Assembly: GCA_021234155.1 (NCBI GenBank)
Contig: JAJEKV010000030.1
Location: 6,695,890-6,759,889 of the forward strand
DNA from: Isoetes taiwanensis
Taxonomy: Eukaryota > Streptophyta > Lycopodiopsida > Isoetales > Isoetaceae
Length of the DNA: 64,000 bases
Reading direction: 5' to 3'
Under the pieces are notes generated by a model. It had not been told where the DNA came from and searched no databases. It saw only the letters and a list, made by a program, of their open reading frames with translations. The translations under genes were made by a program, and so were the position numbers. Positions 53,754 to 64,000 of the stretch are shown here, piece by piece (within the stretch, counting starts at the first letter, position 1; each line of letters starts with the position of its first letter).

Positions 53754-55160
53754 TTAACTGTTGTTAACTTGCTCTTCCTGGTGAAGAGAAGTTTCATCAC
53801 TCTGTAAAATATTTGGATACTCAAGAAGCTGTTGTGCACTGAACCAAACTGCATCACTGGCTGGGTGAAACTTAAACTTCACTAGATACCTGCGGTATGT
53901 TGACCTTCTTGTCTAATGATCCTGGTGAGCTAGTATTTTCTCTGGCTCTAAAATTTCTTCCTCCCCCTTAATAATTGGAGGATCAGAATTCTCCATTTGT
54001 TGCAATACTTCAGGTGCAATTTCCTTGCCCTTGTAAGGCTTAAGCAAAATCACAATAAAAACAGGATGCAAAGAAGTCCATTTCCCATATAAGTGCAATT
54101 TATAAGCATTTTCTCCAACTTTAGTTTCTACTTGGAATGGTCCATAGTATCTTAAAGCCTATTTGAGATACTTAAGTCCCATTTTTCTCAATCTCTTCTT
54201 ATGCAAATGTATCCACACCCAATCTCCAGGTTTAAATTCAACTTTTCTCATGCCCTTGCTTAATCTTGACTTTAAAGCCAGATGACTTCTTTGAATTCTT
54301 TCCTTTACCTGTTCAAGCATTGTAGACATGTCCTGTGTCAATGCATCTGAGGCAGGAACTTGATTAGTAAGCTTTGCAATTGGGGTTTCCAAATACCCAC
54401 AATAAACAATCTCAAAAGGAGTTTTCTGTTAACTGAATGCACAGTATTATTATAAGCAAATTCCAACAAATAAAGATAATCTTCCCACTGTGTCTTCCGA
54501 TCGGCCACATATGCTCTCAGCATATCCTCAATAGTCCTATTCACAACTTCTGGTTGGCCATCTGTCTGAGGATGGTAGGGTAAAAGCATGTTAGGGTGTC
54601 CCTTAAAAAGTATTATTTAGTGACAAAAAAAGTACCTAAAAAGATACCCAGGACTGGGTACTGGGTACCTGTGTAATATCTCAATAAAAGGTACATTCTA
54701 GAACTTTTATATATATTTTGGTCTCCAGTAGCATTATCTTTATCTTAACTTTGAATATTAATGCGTCCTTGACTTTTATTTTGGACTTTTGTACTAGTTT
54801 TAATGAAAATAAAAATGAGAAAGTACCTAGTTCTGAAGTACCTAGTGTATGTACTTTTGCAGGTTCCAAAAGTGGTACACCCTAACATGCTTTTACCCGG
54901 TAAGCAGTAGAGAACTTGAGAGTGGTTCCCAAATTCTTCATCAATGCTGACCAGAATTTACTACAAAACAGTTTATCTCTATCAGAAATAATAACATCAG
55001 GAAGTCCATGCAACCTCAATATTTCTTTAAGAAATATCTTAGCAGCTTGAGAAGCTGTCATTGTTGCTCTACAAGGAATGAAATGTGCTTGCTTAGAAAG
55101 TACTGTCCAAATCTGATTATTCTTCTGAGTGGAAGTAGGCAATGGTATAGGCAAAACAGG
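53754..55160 (-). mobile_element. Gypsy chromovirus 'element D', minus-strand copy (integrase to chromodomain)
   Basis: Minus-strand blocks: NNQIWTVLSKQAHFIPCRAT and LPDVIISDRDKLFCSKFWSA (second catalytic Asp) at 54882-55154, then [20 protein letters not shown] (catalytic Glu, with DGQPEVVNR) at 54338-54589, VEFKPGDWVWIHLHKKRLRK at 54159-54392, and the linker to a chromodomain (EEEILEPEKILAHQD, about 53913-54000). The stop equivalent is at 53754. An insertion at 54578-54898 splits it. It begins abruptly inside integrase at 55160, with a 40-bp internal deletion relative to the plus-strand copy near 55145. Confidence 0.85.
54578..54898. mobile_element. 321-bp MITE inside element D integrase
   Basis: Perfect 22-bp terminal inverted repeats starting GGGTAAAAGCATGTTAGGG, flanked by GGTA on both sides (54574-54577 and 54899-54902). 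The empty site is known from the plus-strand copy, where the same position reads without the insertion. The centre is AT-rich with no coding capacity. Confidence 0.92.
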
Positions 55161-55192
55161 CTATAGCTTCTTGGAATCATGTTGCAGGGCAG

Positions 55193-56277
55193 ATGCAAAT
55201 GCCTTCCTTGCCTACTGAGCCTTATCCAGAGCAGCCGCCGCCGCCGCCGCCGGAAGAAGCATTACCTGTAACTCCTGTGCAAGATGCCGCAGAGAGATAC
55301 CCTAGGCTGGCAAAGTGGTTGGAGAAGGCGGATTTGCCTTTCTTTAAGGGAGGTGTGAATGTGAAACCTTCCAAGGTCATCAGTTTTCTTAGCATCTTTG
55401 AAAGGCACTTTGAACGAGTTAATGCGACAGAACAGGAAAAGATGCATGCCATGTACGTATGGTTGGATGAGGAAGCTCAGAATTGGTGGCATGGAAGAAG
55501 AACTATGGTGCCGAGGATAGAGACTTGGTCTACTTTCAGACGAGCTTTTGAAGCCAAGTATTTACCTTCTAACTATTTTAAAGCAATCTGACCAAGAGAC
55601 TGTAAGTAAATACACTACGAAGTTCAATTTCTTGGCATCACAAGTCACTAACTTGGGAGTTCAGACTGTGGATGAGAAAGAATTGCTTCGAAAGTATATT
55701 AGTGGCTTGAAAGAAGATATCTTTGCAAAGTTGGTTTTTGTAGAACCTGCAGATCTGGAGGATTCGCAAGGCCAATGCAGGAGAGCGAAGATTAAATCCT
55801 AAGCTTCGCAAGTACAATATATGGGATAGTTTGTATGTATCCAGGGATGAAGAAAGTAAATCATCTCGGAAGAGATTCAAGCCTGATGACAGGGAGCGTA
55901 AGTTTGGAAAAAGGGGGAAATCGAATTGGAAGGAAAATGGTAGATCAGGTCAACAAAGAAGCAGAACCCCTAGAAGACCATGTAAACCTGATGAGAAGAA
56001 TGTAAAGTCAGAAAAGCCTCAACAAGGTTGCTTTATTTATGGAGGACCTCATTTTAAATCTCAATGCCCACAGGTTGACAGGTCAAGAGAGCAATCTAAT
56101 GCGAAGCCTGCAATTAAGAGTACTCCTTCTAGACCAAACCCAAGGGCACATGTTGCTTTTGTTGATGAACAACCAGAATGTTCTAAAGCCAGTGAGGAAC
56201 GAGCTAAGAAGGCAGCTGAAGAAAAGGGGAAATGTGTGGTTGTGTTCTTTAATGATATTCTTGTGTATATAGCATGA
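55193..56277 (+). pseudogene. gag of element D plus-strand copy, fused to the end of the RT palm
   Basis: Opens MQMPSLPTEPYPEQPPPPPP, then the gag core (YPRLAKWLEKADLPFFKGG, EEAQNWWHGRRTMVPRIETW, FRRAFEAKYLP). A short shift at about 55590 leads to SKYTTKFNFLASQVTNLG and KELLRKYISGLKEDIF. Basic stretches and a zinc knuckle follow (CFIYGGPHFKSQCP), where the second Cys is Tyr. The frame then jumps directly to KCVVVFFNDILVYIA, the RT motif C region with FFND in place of FFDD. Protease and most of RT are therefore deleted between about 56190 and 56240. No LTR or primer site is found upstream. Confidence 0.8.
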
Positions 56278-57979
56278 ATATTGAAGAGCATAAGCAGCAT
56301 TTACAAGCAGTGTTTGAATTATTGAGAGAGAATCACTTGTATGTTAATGAATCCAAAAGCAGGTTTTTCATGAATGAAGTGGTTTATCTTGGACATGTAA
56401 TTTCCAAGAATGGTATTCGGATGGATCCTGAAAAGGTCAAAGCAGTTCTCTAGTGGCTTAGACCAACTAATCTTAAAGGCTTAAGATCCTTTGTACAGTT
56501 GTGTAGTTATTACAGAAGATTTGTAGAACACTTTGCAAGAATTACGTTGCCATTAAATAGGTTCTTGAGGAAAAATGTTACATTTGTTTGGGATGAACGA
56601 GCGGAAAAAGCTTTTCAAGATTTGAAGGCCATAATGGCTAGTGAGCCAGTTCTAGCTTTGCCTGATTGGAATAAACCTTTTGTTGTATGTTCTGATGCAA
56701 GTGGAGATGCTAAAGGTGATGTGCTTATGCAAGATGGTCATCCTATTGCTTATGTCAGTAGAATGTTGAAGGATAATGAAAGGAAGTATAGTGTTTATGA
56801 AAAAGAGCTTATTGCTCTAGTGCATGCGTTGAAGCGCTGGAGACGTTATCTTATGGGAACAAAGTTCATTGCCAGGTTTGATCAGCAAAGTTTGAAATAT
56901 ATTGAGACCCAGGATATCATAAATACTCGGCAGTTGAAGTTAATTGATACAATTAAAGACTTTGAAGGTATTCAGCTTGAATATAGGCCTGGAAAAGAGA
57001 ACAGAGTAGCTGATGTTCTTAGTAGAGCCTTTGTGAATGCAATCTTCATTGCTCGTACAGCTGATTTGGATCCAATGAAGGAACAGTATTTTGCCGATAA
57101 TACTTTTAGAGCACCTTATGCAGCTCTTATGCATGGAGATAACTATCAATTTCCTGATTATCAATTGGTAGGTGGCTTCCTTTATTATAAGCATCGCCTA
57201 TATGTGACTCAGGGATTTAGGCAGCAGATGCTTCAAGAATCTCATGAACCTCCCTATAGTGGACATAGAGGGGTGCAAGCTACACTAGCCAATGTAAAAA
57301 GAAGATTCTTTTGGCCTAAGTTGGATAGAGATGTTCGAAAGTTTGTGGAGCAATGTACAGTTTGTCAACAGGTTAAGTCATCCACAGGTAAATCTGCAGG
57401 AATGCCTCAGCCATTGCCCATACCATTGGAACCATGGAAGCATATTATTATGGATTTTATACAGGGCTTGCCTACTTCCACTCAGAAGAATAATCAGATT
57501 TGGACAGTTGTTGATAGACTTTCTAAGCAAGCACATTTCATTCCTTGTAGAGCAACAATGACAGCTCCTCAAGCTGCTAAGATATTTCTTAAAGAAATAT
57601 TTAGGTTGCATGGACTTCCTGATGTTATTATTTCTGATAGAGATAAACTGTTTTGTAGTAAATTCTGGTCAGCATTGATGAAAAATTTGGGAACCACTCT
57701 CAAGTTCTCTACTGCTTACCATCCTCAGACAGATGGCCAATCAGAAGTTGTGAATAGGACTATTGAGGATATGCTGAGAGCATATGTGGCCGATCGGAAG
57801 ACACAGTGGGAAGATTATCTTTATTTGTTGGAATTTGCTTATAATAATACTGTGCATTCAGTTACACAGAAAACTCCTTTTGAGATTGTTTATCGTGGGT
57901 CTTTGGAAACCCCAATTGCAAAGCTTACTAATCAAGTTCCTGCCTCAGATGCATTGACACAGGACATGTCTGCAATGCT
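56278..57979 (+). pseudogene. RT end, RNase H and integrase of element D, plus-strand copy
   Basis: Continues with EHKQHLQAVFELLRENHLYV and VVYLGHVISKNGIRMDPEKV (RT thumb). After a stop at 56451 the frame from 56499 is open through RNase H (FVVCSDASGDAKGDVLMQDG) and LEYRPGKENRVADVLSRAF. Integrase follows, with its zinc finger (HEPPYSGHRG ... CTVCQQVK), first Asp in HIIMDFIQGLP, second in ISDRDKLF, and Glu/Gln block [20 protein letters not shown]. At 57980 a foldback element interrupts it; the remaining codons to 58028 are not gypsy sequence. Confidence 0.9.
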
Positions 57980-58529
57980 CATTAGGGATTTTTTTGAGAT
58001 TATAAAAGGGCCTTCTAAGAACTGCTGACTAAGCTATATGAACTACCAATCAGAAAACAAAAGTGGTAATCCAATCAGCAAAACAGTTATAACTAATTCA
58101 CTGGATCACATTTTTTAGCATAAGTGTTGATAGAAAAGTCCAAATGAGTCTTTGTTTGGTGCAATAGATAGATCTCATTGAGATTTTTCCAACCTTAGGT
58201 GGTTTGCATATCTTTTAGCCCCGTAGGATACTAAAAATTGGTAAAAACCATATTTTTTGGAGTTTTGACAATCATAAGTGATTAAAATATTGCAAGCACC
58301 TAAGATTGGAAAGATCTCAATGAGATCTATCTATTGCACTAAACGAAAGATCACTTGGACTTTTCTATCAACAGTTATGCTAGAAAATGTGATCCAGTGT
58401 TTAGTTATAACAGTTTTGCTGACTGGACCCGTCAGGCTCTGATTTTTTATTGGTAGTTCATTTATTTTCATTTCGCTTACTTGGCATGTTTTGAAGGCCC
58501 TTTTTTAATCTAGAAAAAAAACCCTAATG
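57980..58529. mobile_element. 550-bp foldback element in element D
   Basis: Starts CATTAGGG and ends CCCTAATG. Nearly the whole length is an imperfect inverted repeat: for example gatctcattgagat...caacctta on the left faces taagattgg..gatctcaatgagatc on the right, and tggatcacattttttagcat faces atgctagaaaatgtgatcca. The empty site in the minus-strand copy shows where it inserted. A clear target duplication is not evident. Confidence 0.88.
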
Positions 58530-59104
58530 TGAACAGGTAAAGGAAAGAATTCAAAGAAGTCATCTGGCTTTAAAGTCAAGATTAAGCAAGCGCATGAGAA
58601 AAGTTGAATTTAAACCTGGAGCTTGGGTGTGGATACATTTGCATAAGAAGAGATTGAGAAAAATGGGACTTAAGTATCTCAAATTGGCTTTAAGATACTA
58701 TGGACCATTCCAATGGACCATTCCAAGTGGAAACTAAAGTTGGAGAAAATGCTTATAAATTGCGCTTAAATGGGAAATGGACTTCTTTGCATCATGTTTT
58801 TAATGTGGTTTTGCTTAAGCCTTACAAGGGCAAGGAAATTGCACCTGAAGTATTGCAACAAATGGAGAATTCTGATCCTCCAATTATTAAGGGGGAGGAA
58901 GAAATTTTAGAGCCAGAGAAAATACTAGCTCACCAGGATCATCAGACAAGAAGGTCAACATACCGCAGGTATCTAGTGAAGTTTAAGTTTCATCCAGCCA
59001 GTGATGCAGTTTGGTTCAGTGCACATCAGTTTCTTGAGTATCCAGATATTTTACAGAGTTATGAAACTTCTCTTCACCAGGAAGAGCAAGTTAACAACAG
59101 TTAA
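58530..59104 (+). pseudogene. C-terminus of element D integrase with chromodomain, plus-strand copy
   Basis: Resumes with VKERIQRSHLALKSRLSK and KVEFKPGAWVWIHLHKKRLR. A 13-bp duplication (atggaccattcca, 58699-58724) then shifts the frame. From 58700 it is open: VETKVGENAYKLRLNGKW, then a chromodomain-like end (STYRRYLVKFKFHPASDAVW, FSAHQFLEYPDILQSYE) to the stop at 59104. The minus-strand copy lacks the 13-bp duplication. Confidence 0.85.
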
Positions 59105-59196
59105 TTGTCCATTGCTTGCTTTCACAACATATATAATGCTAATACATTTTTCTATTTTCTTTCATTTCCTTTTTCGACGTTTCCGAGCCGTTATCA

Positions 59197-59293
59197 GCCA
59201 GGGCAAAAAAATCTTGGATTTCTTGCCTCTGAAGAAATCGTCGCCATTCAGCCAGGGCAAAAGCCTTTGATTTCTTCCCTCTGAAGAAATTGC
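59197..59293 (+). repeat. Tandem duplication of about 50 bp
   Basis: cagccagggcaaaa...ttgatttcttgcctctgaagaaat occurs at about 59197-59245 and 59250-59293. The rest of 59105-59860 has no recognised gene. Confidence 0.75.
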
Positions 59294-59869
59294 CTTATAA
59301 ATAGCTGATAGAACTCTGCCATCCTTGACTAGCTGCTCCGGCATACAGTGATGGAGGCGATTTGATTGGGCCCTGAAACCATTGTAAACAAGGTAATTCT
59401 TTTGTTGAGTTTAATTCGAAGCTTCAATTTAAGAGTTAGTTCTGTCGGAACACACAGATCTGGCACACTTGACTATCCGCCTGATTCAATGGCTTCACCT
59501 CTAGATTCAAAAGGGCTTATAAGTGACTAACACTTAGAAAACGAAGGGGGGGTTTAAAAGCAGCTCCAGTTCTAGCAATGCCTTAACGAAACAATGGTAA
59601 AGACTACTCCATCTCCTCGAATCACTACAAGCTCGTTTCTGTTATGAGATCCAGCTATGAGCCCAGGTCCGGCTTCCGTCCTTGCAAATCGCACTAAAAA
59701 TACTCTTTAGGTGCTTCCAATTTCACGCAGAGTCCCTTTTTCCATCACATCTGACAACCCATTGTCCGATTCAGCCAATTTCTGGTCTCATTATCCGTTC
59801 TAGATTGGTATCAATTCGCCCACATCGGAAACCTGAAGAATAAGCTTTCAATCTAACCTTACTAAAATC

Positions 59870-60063
59870 GACATCATCTGCCAGAGGAAACATCAAAAAT
59901 TCTTAAGTATCCGCTCCCGTTCATTAGGAAAGCCAATATATATTTCCCGGTCAATTCGACCAGGCTGAAAAACCTTTCATGGAGTATACCCTTCCTGTTT
60001 GTTGCACAAATCAGGATAACTGCCTGCCGGAGAGAAAAATGATCAACTGCAGTATCCAATAGA
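59870..60063 (-). pseudogene. FTSH12-like AAA-protease exon fragment, distal
   Basis: From an acceptor-like cttatgcag the minus strand reads LLDTAVDHFSLRQAVILICA-TNR, matching my recollection of the plant FTSH12 segment after Walker B ('vDrFSLRQAVIFICATNRPDELD'). In a shifted frame it continues as FQPGRIDREIYIGFPNERER (the second region of homology of AAA proteases). The last part, LRIFDVSSGR, returns to the first frame. Its reading phase joins correctly to the exon at 60836-60950. At least two frameshifts make it a probable pseudogene. Confidence 0.65.
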
Positions 60064-60835
60064 CTGCATAAGACTCGGCATCAGTCTTGAATGTCATAGA
60101 AAAAATAGACAAAAAAAAATTGCACAGCTATCTGTCAAATGCTTTAAATTCAATATATATTACTGTTTAGCATCCATATTGAACGAGTCATCAAATCTTG
60201 TGAAATGTCATATTGGATGCTGATGGTATCTGAGGATGCCATCTTAGAGACAAAGTATTTGAAGCACATAGGTGCGGGCAGGCAAATAACACGCTACAGG
60301 TTTGCAAAGAATTGAATAAGGGGCTTAAGCACTAGTTTGAGACTAGGTTCTGCCTGCTTAGTCCCACCCAATTCTATAGGCTCCTTTCTATCATGGAAAA
60401 AGTTGAGGACCAGTTACCATGCCCGAGCGCGATAAATAAGAGGGGGTATAATTTAGTAGGGTTACATTTGTCTTGCTGTTTTCTTCTACCAGCTTAGATT
60501 TTAAATTTTATTAATCTATCAACTTTGGTCTCCAATAAGTTGCCTCAGCCCAAATGTAAAACGTGCAGCATGAGCGATCAAGATATCTAAGGATCCAAAT
60601 GTTGCGATGTAGAGCACATAATTACTTATACGTTATTCTACATCGATATAGTTGCAAAAGGGGAGCTAAATTTGGTATAGCACCTCGGTTCATATTTGTG
60701 AAATTGTAAACATATTTTTCCTGACTATTATATATGATTTTAGTAATGGCCTATCAATTAACACAACCAAAGTCCCAATTCTAAGTTCTTGAAGATATAA
60801 GTAATGATGTTGTAATCAAGTTTAAAAAAACATAC

Positions 60836-60950
60836 GATCCATCAAGTTCCTCTAGAAGTTGTTCAAAAGTTCTTTCGCGAGCACCATCCTTAACAACATG
60901 CTTCCCAGCCAGTGCATTGACTTCGTCAATGAAAACTAGTGCTGGTGCCT
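60836..60950 (-). pseudogene. FTSH12-like AAA-protease exon fragment, Walker B
   Basis: Between an acceptor-like atgttag and a donor gtatgt the minus strand reads APALVFIDEVNALAGKHVVK then DGARERTFEQLLEELDGS. This is the Walker B region (VFIDEV) in the form typical of FtsH12-type plastid envelope proteases. The exon with Walker A would lie to the right but is not found before the Helitron. FTSH12 acts in the chloroplast inner-envelope FtsH/FtsHi import motor. Here only a fragment remains. The 770 bp between the two exons hold no other gene. Confidence 0.65.
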
Positions 60951-61452
60951 CTAACATAATCCAAAACCTATATTGACACACGTGCACGAATACAACTTAT
61001 GCAAAGTTTTGCTAACCTTCAACAATATCACTTTGATTATTGTGCCTAGCGTATATGGAATTATGTTCTTCTAAGAAATTGCTTAATTATTGTGCCTCAG
61101 ATATGTGCTTATAAAAAAACTCTCTTCGAGCATTTCAATTGAGATTGCATCATATTCATGTTTAGGTTTAATAGTGTATTATTGATGAAATTTTGAGTGT
61201 AACTTTGGTTCTACTTATTGTTCCATGCCCGAGTTCTAATATACTTGCGTTTTATTATTAGTGAAAGAGGCATCCGACTATTGTTTTAAGATTGGAGGAA
61301 AACATTGACAAATGAAGAAAACCAAGTAAGTTCTTTTTCCATTTCAAAGTATTAGATATGTGAATGTTTGTTGTAGTGCATATTGTACTGGATGGGTGTT
61401 GGCATTTAAGTGTCAAGGTGTTGGGTAGAAATCACGAGAATAATAGAGGATC

Positions 61453-62049
61453 ATGGAAAATAGTGCTAGGAGTGTGGGAACAAACTTGATTGAGGAATAT
61501 AGAGAGAGAAAACGACAAAGAGACAGGGAGCGCTATAAGAATTTAACTAAGGAAGAGAGGGATCGGATGCGAGAAAGAGCTAGAGAGCGTGGAAAACAAC
61601 GTCAATTTAGAGCAACAATAGATGGAGATGTTGAGGAAGTTCGAGAACAACTCCGGCAACGAAGAAGAGATCGCTATGCAAACTTGGTAGAAGAAGATAG
61701 AGAAAGGATATGCCAGGTAGTGCGTGATCGCTATGCGAATCTATCAGATGAAAATAGAGAGCATATACGTCAGAGACAACGAGAGCAATATGCAAGATTG
61801 GGCACGCAAGACGAGGATAATAGAGAGACTGGAGGAGAGGAGACAGATGTAATACTTGCAGACATGGATGACCAACTTGCTTCATCCAGCCAGTCTCAAA
61901 TGCTAGGATGGGACGTAGCATGCGAAGCAGTGGTAGGTCCTATTACACATTGGAAGTATCGTGCACAACGTATGAACTTAGCAATAAATCGTAGATATGC
62001 CATGTGTATAACGATGTACGTACTGTCAAATACCATTGCTAAATATTGA
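61453..62049 (+). pseudogene. Helitron protein, N-terminal Arg/Glu-rich region
   Basis: Starts MENSARSVGTNLIEEYRERK and contains a motif of about 22 residues repeated four to five times (RRDRYANLVEEDRERI, VRDRYANLSDENREHI, QREQYARLGTQDEDN). It then leads towards THWKYRAQRMN, the position of the cysteine block common in Helitron proteins. A shift near 62030 passes into the next frame. The basic helical repeats may bind nucleic acid. Confidence 0.7.
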
Positions 62050-62563
62050 GAGAAACGGTTTTTGCTGCAACGAAGGAAGATGGTTATTGCCATCGTTACC
62101 CAATCTTCCTGCAGCATTGAATAATCTGTACAACATACCTGAATTTGCGAGGCTAGCCAGAAAGGTAAACAGATTATTTTGCTTCAGTGTCCTTGGTGTA
62201 AGTGGCGGATTTGTTGATTTAGACTTTCCTTCATCCGTAACCATAACAGGCCGAACGTATCATCGACTACGACCTAGTGGGGAAACAGGACATCCAATCC
62301 ATTGGTATATATACGACGAATCAGAGAGGTACACACAGGCTCGAGACCAGAGCGTGCCATTTCAATGGGTCAGTATCGTAGGTTCTGTTCTTGATCGAGT
62401 AAATCCCTTTGTTCGGAATCTTCGAACCATGGGAAGCATAGGCATGCCATCGGCATATATAACTGTGCAAGGAGCAACTGCAAGTGATGACATTGCAGCT
62501 ATTGTGGATGTTAATAATACGACCGATTGCACCTCGAGTTGCTGGCTTTTGGGTTCGAAATGA
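62036..62563 (+). pseudogene. Helitron protein, central region
   Basis: Reads CCNEGRWLLPSLPNLPAALN, the Helitron 'CC..GkV.LP.l...P..L' block, then LFCFSVLGVSGGF, the ITGRTYHRLRPSGETGHPIH block and WYIYDESERYTQARDQS, all in the usual Helitron order. A frameshift near 62550 breaks it from the Rep domain. Between 62564 and 62670 the remains appear in another frame. Confidence 0.75.
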
Positions 62564-62669
62564 AGGTGAACCAACCTTTGTGAATATACTTGATCCCATG
62601 TATGAGCACTGCAATACCCTCTCATATTCCCATGTGGCACGATTGGTTGGGGCCTTAGGAACGAACATG

Positions 62670-64000
62670 GTCTCACACAGTTACAGTGGTATAGGTCTAG
62701 GCTCCTACATGAAGACCGATTTGTCCAACTTGGTCGACTTTGCGGAGAGTACCTGGTGGATATGTATTCAAGGGTTGAGGATGCCCGATTGAATTACTTC
62801 AGAACACCGGCATTTCGCAATAGAAGAATACAATATGATGAGGATTATTCAGATCGAGAAAATGACGATCAAGTTGATGTTATATTGCCTTCATCCTTTT
62901 TAGGAAGTCAAAGATGGTGTTCTGTTCAAGTTGCTGATGCATTGGCACTGTCTAGGGCAAAAGGTCGTCCCACTTTATTTATAACGATGACCACAAATAC
63001 AGATTGGCCAGAAATAAAGGCCACTCTTAGGCCTGGACAAAACGCATTTGATATTCCTATGTTTGTCGTCCGGTGTTTTCATGGAAGATTACAAAAGTTA
63101 AAGGAGCTTCTTCATAAGTTTTTTCAGCAGATATCATATGTAATAACTGTCATAGAATTTCAAAAGCGCGGATTGCCACACGCTCATCTCGTCTTGCGGA
63201 CTGAACCTGATATACCTTTTGAGTGCATTGATGAAATTATCTCTGCCGAATTGCCCGCGGATCCAATCCTTCGCGGGCAAGTTCATAAATTCATGATGCA
63301 TAGACATACACAGAGATGCTCCCCAAATGGCGCGGCCTGTTGTTATAAATATCCAAAGGATGTCAACCCGACGACGCATCTCGATTCAAAAGGTTATGTT
63401 CAGTACAGAAGAAGAAGTATAGATGATGTATGGGTGGTGCCATATAATTCCTTCCTGCTACATGAATTGGATTGCCATATTATGGTAGATGTGGCATCTA
63501 CAGTACACGTATTTTCTTATCTTTATGGTTATATCTACAAAGGATTCGACAGCGCCAATTTTTTAGTTACCCAAGAAAGACATGCATCCTGCATACCATC
63601 ATCATTGAGTAGCCAACATGGAGAAACCACAGAGAGTTCATTCAGTAACAGTGATGCAAGACAGCATGGCACAGATCAACTATCTGCGAGGGAGAATACA
63701 ATGAGTCAGTCAATAGAGAACATGTCGTCTGATCAAGCACCTGGGAGACGTCCCAGAGATGAAATACAGGACTACTTGAGGGCGAGATATTTATCGGCAA
63801 CAGAAGCAGCGTGGAGGACAATGTCCTATGATATAACTACTAAGTCTCCTGCAGTCAAATGCCTACCATTACATCTACCAATGTCGAGCACACGATCATT
63901 ATTGGATCGGTACTTTTTGCGTCCTCTAGATTCTGGATTTGATGCTTTCACATACATTCAGTACTACGAACAATACACATTCATCCCATTTAGTTCTGCA
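62670..64000 (+). CDS. Helitron Rep (HUH) domain, continues past the window
   Basis: The frame through RLLHEDRFVQLGRLCGEYLV and RVEDARLNYFR is open to the end of the window. It contains FLGSQRWCSVQVADALALS, GRPTLFITMTTNTDWPEI, the two-His motif in EFQKRGLPHAHLVLR (about 63174-63200), DEIISAELPADP, KFMMHRH, CSPNGAACCYKYPK, and the tyrosine region YLYGYIYKGFD. Rep nicks and joins single strands during rolling-circle transposition. The helicase domain would follow beyond 64000. The region is intact over 440 codons and so probably recent. Upstream parts (61453-62563) are one or two frameshifts away. Confidence 0.9.

Noticed and set aside
57980-58028. End of the 509-codon frame of element D
   Set aside because: The last 16 codons read into the foldback element and are not integrase.
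1-64000. CRISPR arrays, rRNA genes or bacterial operons
   Set aside because: No regularly spaced identical repeats with unique spacers, no rRNA-like sequence, and all recognised genes are of eukaryotic or transposon type.

Overview
The window looks like repeat-rich nuclear DNA of a land plant. The clearest host gene, on the minus strand near 46.4-48.6 kb, is a PLS-class pentatricopeptide (PPR) protein of the kind abundant in ferns and other seed-free plants. Two exon-like blocks resemble plant FTSH12. The LTR elements use a primer site (TGGTATCAGAGC) matching initiator tRNA-Met, as is usual in plants. A fern or other seed-free plant is my best guess; the sequence alone does not prove it. Almost everything else is transposable elements, many nested.

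Layout. 0-0.3 kb: tail of a LINE reverse transcriptase. 0.3-5 kb: no clear gene, several tandem repeats. 5.0-22.8 kb: an L1-like LINE (ORF1, endonuclease, RT) interrupted by a complete Ty3/gypsy chromovirus, 'element A' (5369-18424), with 1.64-kb LTRs and a perfect TGGAT target duplication. 22.8-30.3 kb: 'element B', a diverged relative of A, from its 5' LTR to its protease. 30.3-36.4 kb: a 6.1-kb element with a Penelope-like reverse transcriptase, flanked by about 160-bp direct repeats, sitting in B's protease region. 36.4-41.5 kb: an inverted-repeat MITE, the 5' part of a third related gypsy element ('element C', minus strand) and a copia fragment. 41.5-46 kb: no clear gene. 46.4-48.6 kb: the PPR gene. 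52.5-59.1 kb: a hairpin MITE, then two head-to-head copies of another gypsy chromovirus ('element D'), each interrupted by a different inverted-repeat element. 59.9-61.0 kb: FTSH12-like exon fragments. 61.4-64.0 kb: an autonomous Helitron Rep gene running off the window.

The outstanding observation is that elements A, B and C each encode a histone H3-like fold between the 5' LTR/PBS (or leader) and the rest of the element. A starts its reading frame with MARTKQT, the exact start of the histone H3 tail, and ends it with [20 protein letters not shown] has a collinear H3 core ending [19 protein letters not shown] has TVALRKI, TELLLRKLPFQHLVQEIA and CNLCAIHAKRATIMTKDLTL. In A and B this module appears to have its own TATA box about 100 bp before its ATG and is followed by a second conserved ORF of unknown function, again with its own TATA about 118 bp before the ATG, and then by gag-pol behind a splice-acceptor-like site. 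A's integrase ends in a chromodomain. The lineage thus seems to combine a chromatin-reading domain with a captured or mimicked histone. I do not know of a described precedent.

Most element ORFs carry frameshifts. A's two LTRs differ largely by short indels, so some breaks may be assembly errors rather than decay.
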